Positions 1 through 12,392 of a DNA stretch of 64,000 nucleotides are shown here, in pieces. The notes below the pieces were generated by a model. It worked only from the letters and a program-made list of their open reading frames with translations, had not been told where the DNA came from and made no database searches. The position numbers and the translations under genes were made by a program. The stretch is taken from contig OY747715.1 in NCBI GenBank assembly GCA_963556495.2, positions 17,645,239 to 17,709,238 of the forward strand, read 5' to 3'. Position 1 is the stretch's first letter, and each line of letters opens with the position of its first letter. The DNA comes from Valencia hispanica (lineage: Eukaryota > Chordata > Actinopteri > Cyprinodontiformes > Valenciidae).

Positions 1-237
1 GTTTGAATGGGTTCAGAGGCACCTGGTGACATTGTAATGTGAAGCTGAGTGTCATCTGCTTAGTTATGGTAGCTAATCTTATTGGTTGTTATAATCTTGC
101 CTAGTGGGAGCATGTAGATATTAAATAGAAAGGGGCCCTATGTTGGAGTCCTGGGGCACCCCACATGTGATTTCTGTTCGTTCTGATGAAAAGTTTCCTA
201 TTGAAACATAGAAGTCCCTGTTCTTTAGGTAAGCTGC
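1..237 (-). mobile_element. L2-A LINE fragment (reverse transcriptase part)
   Basis: Read on the minus strand this encodes part of an L2-clade reverse transcriptase: the tract after the VPQGS motif, and residues MSPGDSE at the window edge. It matches the same region of the longer L2-A copy at about 51.06-51.28 kb. The copy is 5'-truncated near 237 and continues out of the window on its 3' side. It ends only about 100 bp upstream of the gabra1 acceptor, so it lies in the last intron. The YADD region falls in this stretch but reads degenerate. It is a dead fragment. Confidence 0.85.
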
Positions 238-337
238 AGGTTAGCTGCACCTGTAACATTTAATGTTTTGTTTTTAAACATAAGTCTTGATATGGTTTTG
301 CTTTTTCTCCAATGTCTTCTCTAAAAACCACAATCAG

Positions 338-658
338 CAAAAGAAGAAGAAGGAGTCTCTCCTGAAGAAGAACAACACAACGGCCTACCCACCTACCACT
401 GCTACACCATTCGCACCCAATCCTGCCAGGAACCCTGGATTGGCCACAATCGCCAAAAGTGCTCCTCCACCCCCAGATGAGCCCAAGGAGGAGCCAAAAC
501 CTAAGCCCCCAGAGGCCAAGAAGACCTTTAACAGTGTGAGCAAGATAGACAGGATTGCCAGAATAGCCTTTCCCCTGCTCTTTGGAACCTTTAACTTGGT
601 CTACTGGGCAACCTACTTGAATAAGAAGCCCAAATTGCAGGGGGTCAATCACACCTAA
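338..658 (+). CDS. gabra1: GABA-A receptor alpha-1 subunit, terminal coding exon
   Basis: This is the last exon of an alpha subunit of the pentameric GABA-gated chloride channel, which acts in the postsynaptic membrane. About 106 residues are encoded up to TAA at 656-658. The exon covers the end of the M3-M4 cytoplasmic loop (LLKKNN, then [11 protein letters not shown], then a proline/lysine-rich stretch), the conserved [10 protein letters not shown] block, the fourth membrane segment ([18 protein letters not shown]) and a short extracellular tail ending GVNHT. The loop motifs KKNN and [10 protein letters not shown] match mammalian alpha-1 better than alpha-2, -3 or -5, hence the symbol. The start is set by a pyrimidine-rich tract and the AG at 336-337. 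The open frame runs upstream to an ATG at 287, but that part is taken as intron. No frameshift is seen. Earlier exons lie outside the window. Confidence 0.93.
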   Translation, partial: QKKKKESLLKKNNTTAYPPTTATPFAPNPARNPGLATIAKSAPPPPDEPKEEPKPKPPEAKKTFNSVSKIDRIARIAFPLLFGTFNLVYWATYLNKKPKLQGVNHT

Positions 659-1260
659 TCCATCTTTTTGTCCTTTAATTTCTTTTTTTTTCTTAATCCT
701 TTTACAAAAACGTGGTCATTTTGAGATAAACATCGCGTCCTTCTGGTTTGAATACCCAGTTGTTGCATTGCTTCTGTGTTTACCTAAATTTTGAAGATTT
801 CAAAAGAAACAATATACAGAAAAAAGATTAATTCAGACTTTTGAAAGGGTATTGTTCAGGTCTAAGAGGATGCTTCTACAAAAAGCTACTATAAATATCT
901 AGCCAAGAGAATGCTATTCTACCACTTCATACCCCAAGTATTTCCTGGGGCAGTGTTTCAGTTTGATTTCTTGTTTGAGTGTTATCCTTTTTTTTTTTTT
1001 TGTTTTCTTCAACCTATTTTAAAACATGGAATTACAGACAGTAAAAAGGCACCTGTGAATATGCATGGGCAGAACATTTTATGATTTAAATTTATTTATT
1101 CAAAATTTAGACCTGTGTTCACTGATGGCTTGGGTTATTTGATGTCACCAGTATTATGCTCATTCTTTTTAAAATGTATCTTCCATTCTAGGTAGAATGT
1201 TTATTAGATTGTGTCATTCTTGAAAAAAATATTTTATTGTTTCTGCAATAGCAATAAAAC
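659..1260 (+). other. Candidate gabra1 3' untranslated region
   Basis: AT-rich unique sequence follows the gabra1 stop. It has T-runs, an ATTTATTTATT stretch near 1088 (AU-rich-element type) and a first AATAAA at 1253-1258. A TGTAAATA (Pumilio-type) site at 1359-1366 would lie in a longer isoform, and a second AATAAA is at 1624-1629. Mammalian alpha-1 transcripts have long 3' UTRs, so the real end may be further downstream. Confidence 0.5.
1253..1258 (+). promoter_or_regulatory. Candidate poly(A) signal AATAAA
   Basis: This is the first canonical AATAAA downstream of the gabra1 stop, about 595 bp after it. Use of the signal is inferred from position only; another AATAAA follows at 1624-1629. 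Confidence 0.45.
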
Positions 1261-3006
1261 ATGTCTCAGTGGACACCGTTTATTTAGAGGACAAAACATA
1301 CAAAGTTTAAATCATCTGTGCTGAGAACTGAAAATATATGGATTTCCTTTCACTGCATTGTAAATACTGTCAAGTGTTAGAGATGTCTTTATTATGATTA
1401 AGCTTTGCAAAGTGTAACTAAAAGGGATTTTAACTGAATCAACTGAAAGGTAAACTTTTTTCATTTTGTTTATTATGATTTTTCTACAAATGGAGCGTAA
1501 ACTGAGTTCATCCATGTTTCAGTGACTGTTTCTTACTTAGTCAACATTCCATGCTGAATTTAACTGAATTTAAATATTATTCAGCTGGGTGTTTGTGATA
1601 ACACCAAAACCATCATTAGCAACAATAAAATTATTTCTAATTATGGCAAGTTGTGGGCAACAATGTAGAACAATTGCAAATGATCAGAATTAAACATGGC
1701 ATTTTCTTAGTCTAGTTTATTTAACTTTTTGTTAACTTTTTGTTTTAGTCTCGAGTCATTATGCTAGGGCCTCCTTTGTTAAAACAGCATTTGTAGAAAA
1801 GTTTAGTTAGCATGTGGTGGGGCACATTGAGATGGAGGAGAAGTGCCTTTATCATTTCCAGAATTGAAGCTGCAATGGATTTGTAAATTGATGGCACATC
1901 TTTGTTTTCCATCCCACTGAATCCCCACGCTGACCACGTTTACTAGTTTCCAGATTCACTGGAAAGAAAATTGAGACATAATACTCAGAAAGTACCAGCT
2001 ACACTGCCTTTCAGTATCACATGCCCCGTTTGGAGTCATTTAGTTGCTGCTTGTTTGGTGAGCAACAGCGTGAGACAGGGACAGAGAACGAAAGAGACAA
2101 AAGAGGGGAAAAAGACAATGAGTTGAAGTGGCACTGTAATCTTAGGTTAGCCGGCGCTGTGTTTTGCAAAGAGGACTTGTCTTGTAGTTCTACGATAGTG
2201 ATGAAGATGAATATATTTTTGTAGCATGATGTCAATCCCTCTTCCAAACAACATAAACTAAAGTGAAGAGAATGTTTTAGTTTTGGGGTTAGAACATTGC
2301 TTGCTTCCTTTTCTTCTTTTAAATTGAAAAAAGACAGACTTTTAGGAAATGCTTCTCCTCTGGTGTGACATGTAAAGGTTTCTAGATAGTCCAATTTAAA
2401 ATTATGTTAATGTAGCAATATTTATTAGTAAGGGCTTTTCTTAGGACCTGAACCTGACACTCTGGGGGTGATATCCATTGTAGCTTTACACTGACCCATC
2501 TGTACTTGTAGTTTCATTTGTGCTGGGCATGGAAATGTATTAAATACTTTGGATTTGTGGGTAAAAATGCCAGGCTTTATGTAACCATCTTGCTTTGTGA
2601 AGCCTTTGGCTTAAATTCTGACCTTCTTTGTCAAAACGTAGAGTTTCACAGCACTGCTTTGTGGATTCTCAGTGTGCTGCGCTGAATGTATTTTACATAG
2701 GATTGAATTAAGCCACACACATAAGAACAGTGGAGGGCTATCTCTATAAAACCTAGCAAAAATATCAAAACCGATTGGATGTTTTTACAATTTGTTTTTT
2801 CGGAGAACGTCAAGGTATTTTTTGGGGACTTTATATGATGTTCCACCACACTGTAGTGCATAATTTTCAAGTGGAAGGAAAGTGATAAATTTTTTTAAAG
2901 TCAAACATGCATTTGTATTTAACCCCTCCAAAAGTAATATTTATAAAACTATTTAGAGTATGTCTCTAATAGATCTGCATGTAAAGACACTGAATTGTTT
3001 CCTATT
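1261..3006. other. Non-coding sequence downstream of gabra1
   Basis: AT-rich sequence with no ORF that resembles a known protein and no clear repeat. Part of it may be distal 3' UTR (AATAAA at 1624). Frames open over 67-125 codons near 2.0-2.4 kb and 2.6-2.9 kb lack recognisable composition and are not called. Confidence 0.4.
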
Positions 3007-3046
3007 CCTTGCAAAATAGCTCAAGATCAATCAAAATGGATGATGA
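3007..3046 (+). repeat. 40-bp sequence duplicated at about 3,353
   Basis: The stretch beginning CCTTGCAAAATAGC is found again, almost unchanged, at about 3353-3393 inside the 296-bp insertion. The second copy then expands into a GGATGAT triplet-like run. The first copy lies about 30 bp outside the K1 MITE. Confidence 0.75.
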
Positions 3047-3259
3047 ATTTCAATGAAAAGCAATTTTCAGGCTGAAAGAGGCTATATGCAATTTTCTGAA
3101 ATTTAAACTCGTGACTGACACCTGTAGCCAAAAACGGAACTGCTCTTCCTTTCTGCTAGCTCTCGCAGCACGCGCTCGTATGCCGGTCGGTCTCAATGTT
3201 CGATCTTTTTCGGCCACTTGTCAGGGGTTTAACTTTTTTAGTCTTATGTGGAGTTACTG

Positions 3260-3555
3260 AAAACGTTTATCTAGGAGCGCTTCTTGGACTCAAAAAGGTA
3301 TGTTTGAGTTGCTCTTTGGATGGGAAAATTCAGTCGAAAAGGCAAGAGGAACTCCTTGCAAAATAGCTCAAGATCAATCAAAATGGATGATGGATGATGG
3401 ATGATGATAAGATTCAGGGAGTTTGACTCCCTGATGAAGGCTACACTGCCGAAACGCGTTGAGTGTTTTAGTAAGGTTTATAGTGACCAAGCCGCTACAA
3501 TAAAGGCTTTTTAACTTTTTCTATATGAGAGTGCTTTGGAGTTCCTTTTGCCTAT
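3260..3555 (+). mobile_element. 296-bp insertion with 16-bp target duplication, Penelope-like remnant
   Basis: The sequence TTATGTGGAGTTACTG occurs at 3244-3259 and again at 3556-3571. The other K1 copy (near 36,536-36,555) has it once, so 3260-3555 is a precise insertion. The insert carries CTGATGA, a short hairpin and GAAAC at 3431-3455, followed by a T/A-rich tail with an ATAAAGG run near 3502. Hammerhead-type motifs are known in the terminal repeats of Penelope-like retroelements. The class is inferred from this motif; no protein is encoded. Confidence 0.6.
3417..3460 (+). ncRNA. Hammerhead-ribozyme-like core (probably degenerate)
   Basis: Seen: a hairpin GGGAGT/ACTCCC (3417-3422 and 3426-3431, 3-nt loop), then CTGATGA (3431-3437), a GGC/GCC stem with a 6-nt loop (3439-3450), then GAAAC (3451-3455) and the palindrome AACGCGTT. 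The order matches stem I, core, stem II and core of a hammerhead. However, the C of CTGATGA is also used by the first hairpin, and no clear cleavage-site UH with a closing stem III is seen. Self-cleavage is therefore doubtful. Confidence 0.45.
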
Positions 3556-3901
3556 TTATGTGGAGTTACTGTTGGTGTCAGAGTTGTCCTGGGTCTCTTC
3601 TGTGTATTCGCACAATCCATGCACTGCTTGCGAGTGTAGGCTAATTGCTGTCTAGCGGTGGTAGCAAAGTGATCTGAAACGTTTAACATGAATGGGCTTG
3701 ACGTCACATCCGCTGACAGCACGGGAAAAATCCGACCCGACAGAAAATAGGAAAAATTGGATACAGGCTTATAGGTGCATCCACTGTGAGCTGACAAGGT
3801 GTCAGTATGCTCATCAGGAGATGTTTGAGTCATAAATGGTCAAATAAAAAAGCCTATTGTTACGTTTATTTTGGGGAAAAATTTGCATATAGCCTCTTTA
3901 A

Positions 3902-7003
<3,102 letters not shown>

Positions 7004-7128
7004 GATACTTAGTGATGACATCAACGCAATGACAGAGTGAGTGACCAACTATATAAACTTCTTTGTGGACAACGGAATCCCCACCAGAACAGTAGGATTC
7101 TTCCGCAGTAACAAACCATGGACCTTAA

Positions 7129-7651
7129 AGGTATTGTGGAGGATCTTTTTCTTCAGAGTGGTTTCTTCTTTTGAAAATGGCTGAGAGTCGCAAGAGAAAA
7201 GGTGTCTTCGAAGTGTATGAGAAGAAGACAAAGGCCTCAGAAGAGAGAAACAAGACTGTTTTGAGGAGATTCTTTCCAACGATGGGGTGCGCTGAAAGCC
7301 AAGGTTGGACTTCCCACTGATGCCTCCATCGCCAAGTTTTTACTCGACAGGTAAGGTAAAGTTCGGCATGCTATGTGGAGAAATGCATTTCAGATTACTG
7401 CTAGAAGTCGTTATCTACATCTAGATTGTAACTTTCTGGGGAAGATTCGTTTGATTCTGAGTTGATAATCAACCTAGTAGTTACAGTGAGTCTGTCCTGT
7501 GATACCGACAGCAACTTGTAAACAGAGCGTCCCCCTGGATAACTGGGCGTTCCCTCTCAGGAGCAGGTAGAGTGTTGCGCATGCACATTTTTTCAAAAAC
7601 ATGGAGAGGGCATTTCTTTCCTGAAATTCAGAAAAGTCCTCCACAATACCT
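7129..7651 (+). mobile_element. TTAA-flanked MITE, family K2
   Basis: A 523-bp element with terminal inverted repeats AGGTATTGTGGAGGA and its complement, flanked by TTAA at 7125-7128 and 7652-7655. It interrupts the Rex1-like LINE. It carries no transposase. The interior contains an ATG-initiated coding segment ending at a splice-donor-like GTAAGG (7177-7350) and a TGCGCATGCA (NRF1-like) site at 7576-7585. Ends beginning AGG with a TTAA duplication suggest a Kolobok-type element (inference). Confidence 0.8.
7177..7350 (+). pseudogene. Exon-like coding segment carried inside the K2 MITE
   Basis: Starting at ATG 7177, the frame encodes a basic N-terminus (MAESRKRKGVFEVYEKK, then KASEERNKTVLRRFFP). 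After one frameshift near 7290 it continues ALKAKVGLPTDASIAKFLLDR and stops being coding exactly at CAG|GTAAGG (7350/7351), a good 5' splice site. The WR-ALK..G...DA..A.FLLDR pattern resembles N-terminal segments of multi-copy uncharacterised fish proteins; that is recall and inference. The structure looks like a captured first coding exon. It is not functional as it stands because of the frameshift. Confidence 0.5.
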
Positions 7652-10023
7652 TTAAGAAAATCCCAAACAACTTAAAAAGTCAAAATAAAGACAACAAGGA
7701 GGCATACAGGAAGAAGCTGGAGAGCAAGCTCCAGCTGAATATTATCAGAGATGTGTGGTCAGAGATGAAGTATTAGTTCAGTTCAGTAGCAAACTTCCTC
7801 TCTTGTCTCCAGCTAAACAGACATTCCGCAGTCCTTTGACCCACAGCTTTCTTGTCACATGTCAAATCTTTTATCTTTGACCTCAGCAATGGACCCTTCT
7901 GCTTCTACATGTTTGTCTTCAACAAAATCAGGAGAGGGTTCTGTTCCCATAGCCTCCTCTCCCACCTGTCTTCCTCTAGTAGTTTGGTCAAGAGGCAGCT
8001 GGAGAACTGCCGGAACAAAGAACCGGAACAAAGTTGGAGGTCCAGATGGTGTCAGGCACAAAGTTTCAATGGCCTGTGAAGAGCAGCTCTGTAGTATTCT
8101 GAAGCACCTCTTAAATTTTTGCCTGACACAGGAGAAGGTTACAGTGTTATAGAAGACATCCTACCTTGTTCCAGTACCAAAGAAAACTCACCTATCAGTG
8201 CTCAATGAATATAGACATTTTCCCCTGACATCCCACATTATGATCTTCCTACAGAGACTTCGGTTGCCCAGCCTGAGTAAGCAAACACTCACATATCAGA
8301 ACCCGCTGCAGTTTACTTATGTAGTTGGAGTTGTAGATACTATCATGGACCGGATTTAACAAACCCATTGTCATCTGGACAAAGCAGGCAGCATGGTGAG
8401 AAACATGTTATTTGATTTCTTCAGTGCAGTTAACACAATTCAGTCTGATTTGTTTTGTCAGAAACTCCGGAAGACCCAGGTGGAGGCCTCAACAATTGCC
8501 TGGATGAATGTCTACCCGACAAACAGACCACAGTTTGTGAGACTGAAGGATTGTGAGTCTAACCAGATGGTCAGCAGCACAGGAGCACCACAGGGGACTG
8601 TACTCTCACAATTTAATTACATTCAGTAAACCTCAGATGCCAAGTACATGACAGAGTCAAATCATCTGCAGAAATACTCAAATAACTACACAGTTGTCCG
8701 GTGTATCAGGTATAAATGAGAAGCAGAGTACAGAGAGCATGGTGGCATGGTGTAGAAACAATTGTCTCATTTCAAATGTGAACAAAATAAAGGAGGTGAT
8801 TGCAGATTTCAAAAGAAACAAGCTTAGGTCAAACACTATTTTAATTATGGGAGAAGAAGTGGAGGTGGTGGAGGAGTATAGACACCTCACACTAGCCAAG
8901 GCAAGGCAAGGCAAGGCAATTTAATTTGTATAGCACACTTTCAACAAGGTAATTCAAGGCTTTTTCCATGATTAAGTGGTAAAATATAAAAATAACAGTA
9001 AAACACAGACAAAGCATATAAAGTAAAAACAGCAATAAAGCATGAAGCACACACAGATACATCAGAGCATTACAAAGCATATAATCTAAAAAAAGTAGTA
9101 AAACAGGAAGAATACACAAAACATGTTACAAGAAAGCATTACTCAAAGGCAACTCTAAACAAATAAAATTTTTGTTGTGATTTAAAAGAACTCAGTGTTT
9201 CAGCAGCTTTGCAGTTGTCTGGAAGTTTGTTCCAAATTAGAGGAGCATATAAAATTAAAGCTGCTTCTCCATGTTTGGTTCTAATTCTAGGGATGGTGAT
9301 TAGACTGGAATTAGAGGACCTAAGTGTTCTGGTGGGTTGGTATAGTAATAACAGATCTTCAACATATTTTCGTGCTAAGCCATTCAATGATTCATAAACT
9401 AGTAAAAATATTTTTAAGTATGTTCTCTGAGCTACAGGGAGCCTGTGTAAGGACTTTAGAACTGGGGTGATGTGCTCTACATTCCTGGTTCTAGTGAGGA
9501 CACGAGCAGCAGCGTTCTGGATCCGCTGCAGCTGTCTAATTGACTTTTTAGGCAAACCTGTGAAGATGCTGTTGCAGTAATCCATCTGACTAAAGACAAA
9601 TGCATTGATGGGTTTTTCGAGGTCCTGTTGCAACATTAGTCCTTTAATTCTAGAAATGTTCTTCAGATGATAGAAGGCTGGCTTTGTTATTGCCTTTATG
9701 TGACCCTGGAGGTTCAGGTCTGAGTCTATAACTACACCCAGATGTCTGGCCTGATCAGTGGTTTCTAGCTGTATTAACTGGACCTATGTGCTGACTATTG
9801 ATCTTTCCTCTTTAGGTCCAAAAGTAATTACTTCTGTTTTGTTTCTGTTCAGTTGGAGGAAGTTATAACACATCCATCCATTGATTTGCTTGATGCCTGT
9901 ACTTAGCGTTTGGATGGGTTCAAAGTCACCTGGTGACATCGTAATGTAAAGCTGAGTATCATCTGCCTAGTTATGGTAGCTAATCTTAATGGTTGTTATA
10001 ATCTGGGCTAGTGGGAGTATGTA

Positions 10024-11510
10024 AACTCAGCAAAAAAGAAACGTCCTCTGACTTTCAACTCTTTTTACTTTCAGTAAAATTAATGTGTGTATATATTTGT
10101 ATGAACACTAAAAGAGTCAACTCCATAAGACATAAACTAAAAATGTTTCACAGACATGTGACTAACAGAAATAGAATAATGTGTCCTTGAATGAAGGGAG
10201 GCTCAAAATCAAAGTATCAATCAGTATCTTGTGTGGCCACCAGCTGCTTGAAATACTGCAGTGTATCTCCTCCTCATGGACTGGACCAGATTTGTCAGTT
10301 CTTGCTGTGAGATGTTACCCCACTCTACCACCAAGGCACTTACAAGTTCCTGGACATTTCTGGGGGGAATGGCCCTAGCCCTCACCCTGCGATCCAACAG
10401 GTCCCAGACCTGCTCAATGGGATTGAGATCCGGGCTTTTTGCTGGCCATGGCAGAACACTGACATTGCTGTCATGCAGAAACTCACGCACAGAACGAGCA
10501 GTATGGCTGGTGGCATTGTCCTGCTGGAGGATCATGTCCGGATGAGCATCCACAAAGGGTACCACATGAGGGAGGAGGATGTCTTCCCTGTACCGCAAGG
10601 CATTGAGATTGCCTGCAATGACAACAAGCTCAGTCCGATGGTGATGTGATATACCGCCCCAGACCATGACGGACCCCCCACCTCCAAATCGATTCCGCTC
10701 CAGGGTACAGGCCTCGGTGTAACGCTCATTCCTTTGACGATAAACATGAATCCGTCCATCACCCCTGGTAAGACAAAACCGTGACCCATCAGTGAAGAGC
10801 ACTTTTTGCCACTCCTGTCTGGTCCAGCGAAGGTGGGTGTTTCGCCCATAGGCGGCGTTGTTGCTGGTGATGTCTGGTAAGGACCTGCCTTACAACAGGC
10901 CTACAAGCCCTCAGTCCAACCTCTCTCAGCCTATTGCGGACAGTCTGAGCACTGATGGAGGGATTGTGTGTTCCTGGGGCAGTTGTTGTGGCCATCCTGT
11001 ACCTGTCACGCAGGTGTGATATTCGGATGTACCGATCCTGTGCAGGTGTTGTTACACGTGGTCTTCCACTGCGAGGATGATCAGCTGTCCTTCCTGTCTC
11101 CCTGTAGCGCTGTCTTAGGCGTCTCACAGTGCGGACATGGCAATTTATTGCCCTAGCCACATCAGCAGTCCTCATGCCTCCCAGCAGCATGCCTAATGCA
11201 CATTCACGCAGCTGAGCAGGGACCCTGGGCATCTTTCTTTGGGTGTTTTTCACAGTCGGTAGACAAGTCTCTTTAGTGTCCTGCGTTTTTAGAACTGTGA
11301 TCTTAAATGCCTACTTTCTGTAAGCTGTTATGGTCTTAACGAGCATTCCACAGGTGCATGTTGATTAATTGATTATGGTTAATTGAACATGCATGGAAAA
11401 CATTGTTTAAACCCTTTACAATGAAGATCTGTAAAGTTATTTGGATTTTTACAACATTTTTGTTGAAATTCACAGTCCTGAAGAAGGGACGTTTATTTTT
11501 TTGCTGAGTT
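10024..11510 (-). mobile_element. Tc1-like DNA transposon (Tc1-a), complete ends
   Basis: A 1,487-bp element whose two ends read AACTCAGCAAAAAA inward, with a shared AAACGTCC a little further in. It is flanked by TA at 10,022-10,023 and 11,511-11,512. The L2-A fragment at about 108-130 carries the unoccupied sequence (GTGGGAGCATG, then TAGATATTAAAT), which confirms a TA target and precise ends. It encodes one Tc1-family transposase on the minus strand, broken by a frameshift. Confidence 0.95.
10221..11253 (-). pseudogene. Tc1-like transposase (DD34E), single frameshift
   Basis: The start ATG is at 11,251-11,253. The N-terminal paired-type helix-turn-helix region reads QLRECALGMLLGGMRTADVA and VRTVRRLRQRYRETGR, followed by a GRPRVTT hook. 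The catalytic domain shows VLFTDGSRF (first D), LQQDNATSHTA (second D) and SPDLNPIEQVWD (E, with the spacing expected for DD34E). Two frames join near 10,845, where about one base is missing after the AAAC of the ...LWAK codons. Otherwise the reading is continuous to TACTAA-type termination near 10,221. Total length is about 340 residues, normal for Tc1 transposases. It would excise and insert elements at TA; this copy is inactive as read. Confidence 0.93.
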
Positions 11511-12392
11511 TAGATATTAAATAAGAGGGGCCTCAGCATGGAGTCCTGGGGCACCCCACATGTGATTTCTGTTTGTTGTGATGAGTTTGTTCTATTGAAA
11601 CATAGAAGTCCTTGTTCTTTAGGTAAGACTCGAACCAGCCAAGTACTGTACCAGAGAGTCTGACCCAGCTCCCCATTCGCTCCAATAGTATATCATGATC
11701 AACAGTGTCAAATGCTGCACTGAGATCCAACAGAACCAGCACTGTGGTTCTACCACAGTCTATTTTTGCGGATGTAATTGAAAACTTTGACGAGGGCAGT
11801 CTTGCTTTTGTGGTTAGCACGGAAACCAGACTGAAAAACATCAAAGCGGTTGGTCATTGTTATGAAGCTATTTAACTGCTGAAACACAGCTTTTTCAATA
11901 ATTTTCCTGATGAATGGAAGATTAGAAATTGGCCTGTAGTTCTGCATTAACATGTTGTCCAGATTATTCTCTTTTAGCAGTGGTTTAATAACTGCTGTTT
12001 TTAAAGCCTGGGGGAAGACATCTCACAGGAGGGATGAGTTAATTATTTTAATAAGATAAGACCCAATGACAGGGAAAACTTTCTTAAGGAAAGCTGTGTG
12101 TAGGATATCAAGACAGCAAGAGGAGGAGCTTAATTGGTTAATGATTTCTCCTAGGTTTTTTTAGTTTAATTCATTAAATTCTGACATTTTTTCTACATTG
12201 GTGTTATTTGGGTATAACATTGGTAGTGGGTTTGGTGCTGCGTTACAGACCAACCGTCTAATTGTTATAATCTTTTCAGAGAAAAAGTTGGCAAATTCAT
12301 TGCAGGCCCTGGTAGAATTTAGTTCAGGGGCTACTATCACTGGAGGATTAGTTAGTCTCTCCACTATTGCAAACAGAGTCCGTGCATTATTA

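Larger units (their letters stand above)
3077..3897 (-). mobile_element. TTAA-flanked MITE, family K1, copy 1 (interrupted)
   Basis: The terminal inverted repeats AGAGGCTATATGCAA and its complement lie inside TGAA (3073-3076, a mutated TTAA) and TTAA (3898-3901). Copy 2 at 36,235-36,721 is the same element in the opposite orientation. No transposase is present. TTAA target duplications are known for piggyBac and Kolobok; ends beginning AG rather than CC favour Kolobok, but this is an inference. The interior holds a TGACGTCA (CRE-type) site and a short basic ORF on the minus strand. The element is split by the insertion at 3260-3555; without it the length is about 510 bp. Confidence 0.8.
7004..8894 (+). 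pseudogene. Rex1-like non-LTR retrotransposon, 5' and central part (split by K2 MITE)
   Basis: Fragments of a fish LINE polyprotein read on the plus strand in several frames. About 7.04-7.13 kb gives DYINFFVDNGIPTRTV and NKPWTL. About 7.69-7.77 kb gives EAYRKKLESKLQLNIIRDVW. RT pieces lie at 8.03-8.63 kb, including VPVPKKTH, a FDFFSAVNTIQ block (RT motif A region) and STGAPQGTVLS (motif B region). Frameshifts and stops are frequent, so it is dead. The K2 MITE at 7129-7651 separates the first two pieces, and an L2-A insertion begins near 8895. The 3' part resumes at 12,393. The assignment to Rex1/Babar is from the general protein pattern; the 5' boundary is uncertain. Confidence 0.75.
8895..12392 (-). 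mobile_element. L2-A LINE copy, 5'-truncated, split by a Tc1-like transposon
   Basis: On the minus strand the 3' end lies at 8895 with the characteristic (CTTGC)n tail, seen as CAAGG repeats. The C-terminal RT region is at 9139-9636 ([19 protein letters not shown] and HGEAALILYAPLIWNKLP). The catalytic RT blocks resume at 11,513-11,950 (LVLLDLSAAFDTVDHDILLER). The linker region is at 12.16-12.39 kb (RTLFAIVERLTNP, APELNSTRACNEF). Frameshifts and stops occur throughout. The element interrupts the Rex1-like LINE and is interrupted at 10,024-11,510 by Tc1-a. The 5' truncation point near 12,392 is judged by comparison with the longer copy at 50.28 kb. Confidence 0.88.

Noticed and set aside
287..337. 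N-terminal extension of the gabra1 frame from an ATG at 287
   Set aside because: The residues before 338 do not match alpha-subunit loops, and the sequence has a pyrimidine-rich tract with AG at 336-337, so it is intron.
3417..3460. Fully active hammerhead ribozyme
   Set aside because: The core words are there, but the C of CTGATGA is shared with the first hairpin and no proper cleavage site and stem III could be drawn; only a degenerate motif is claimed.
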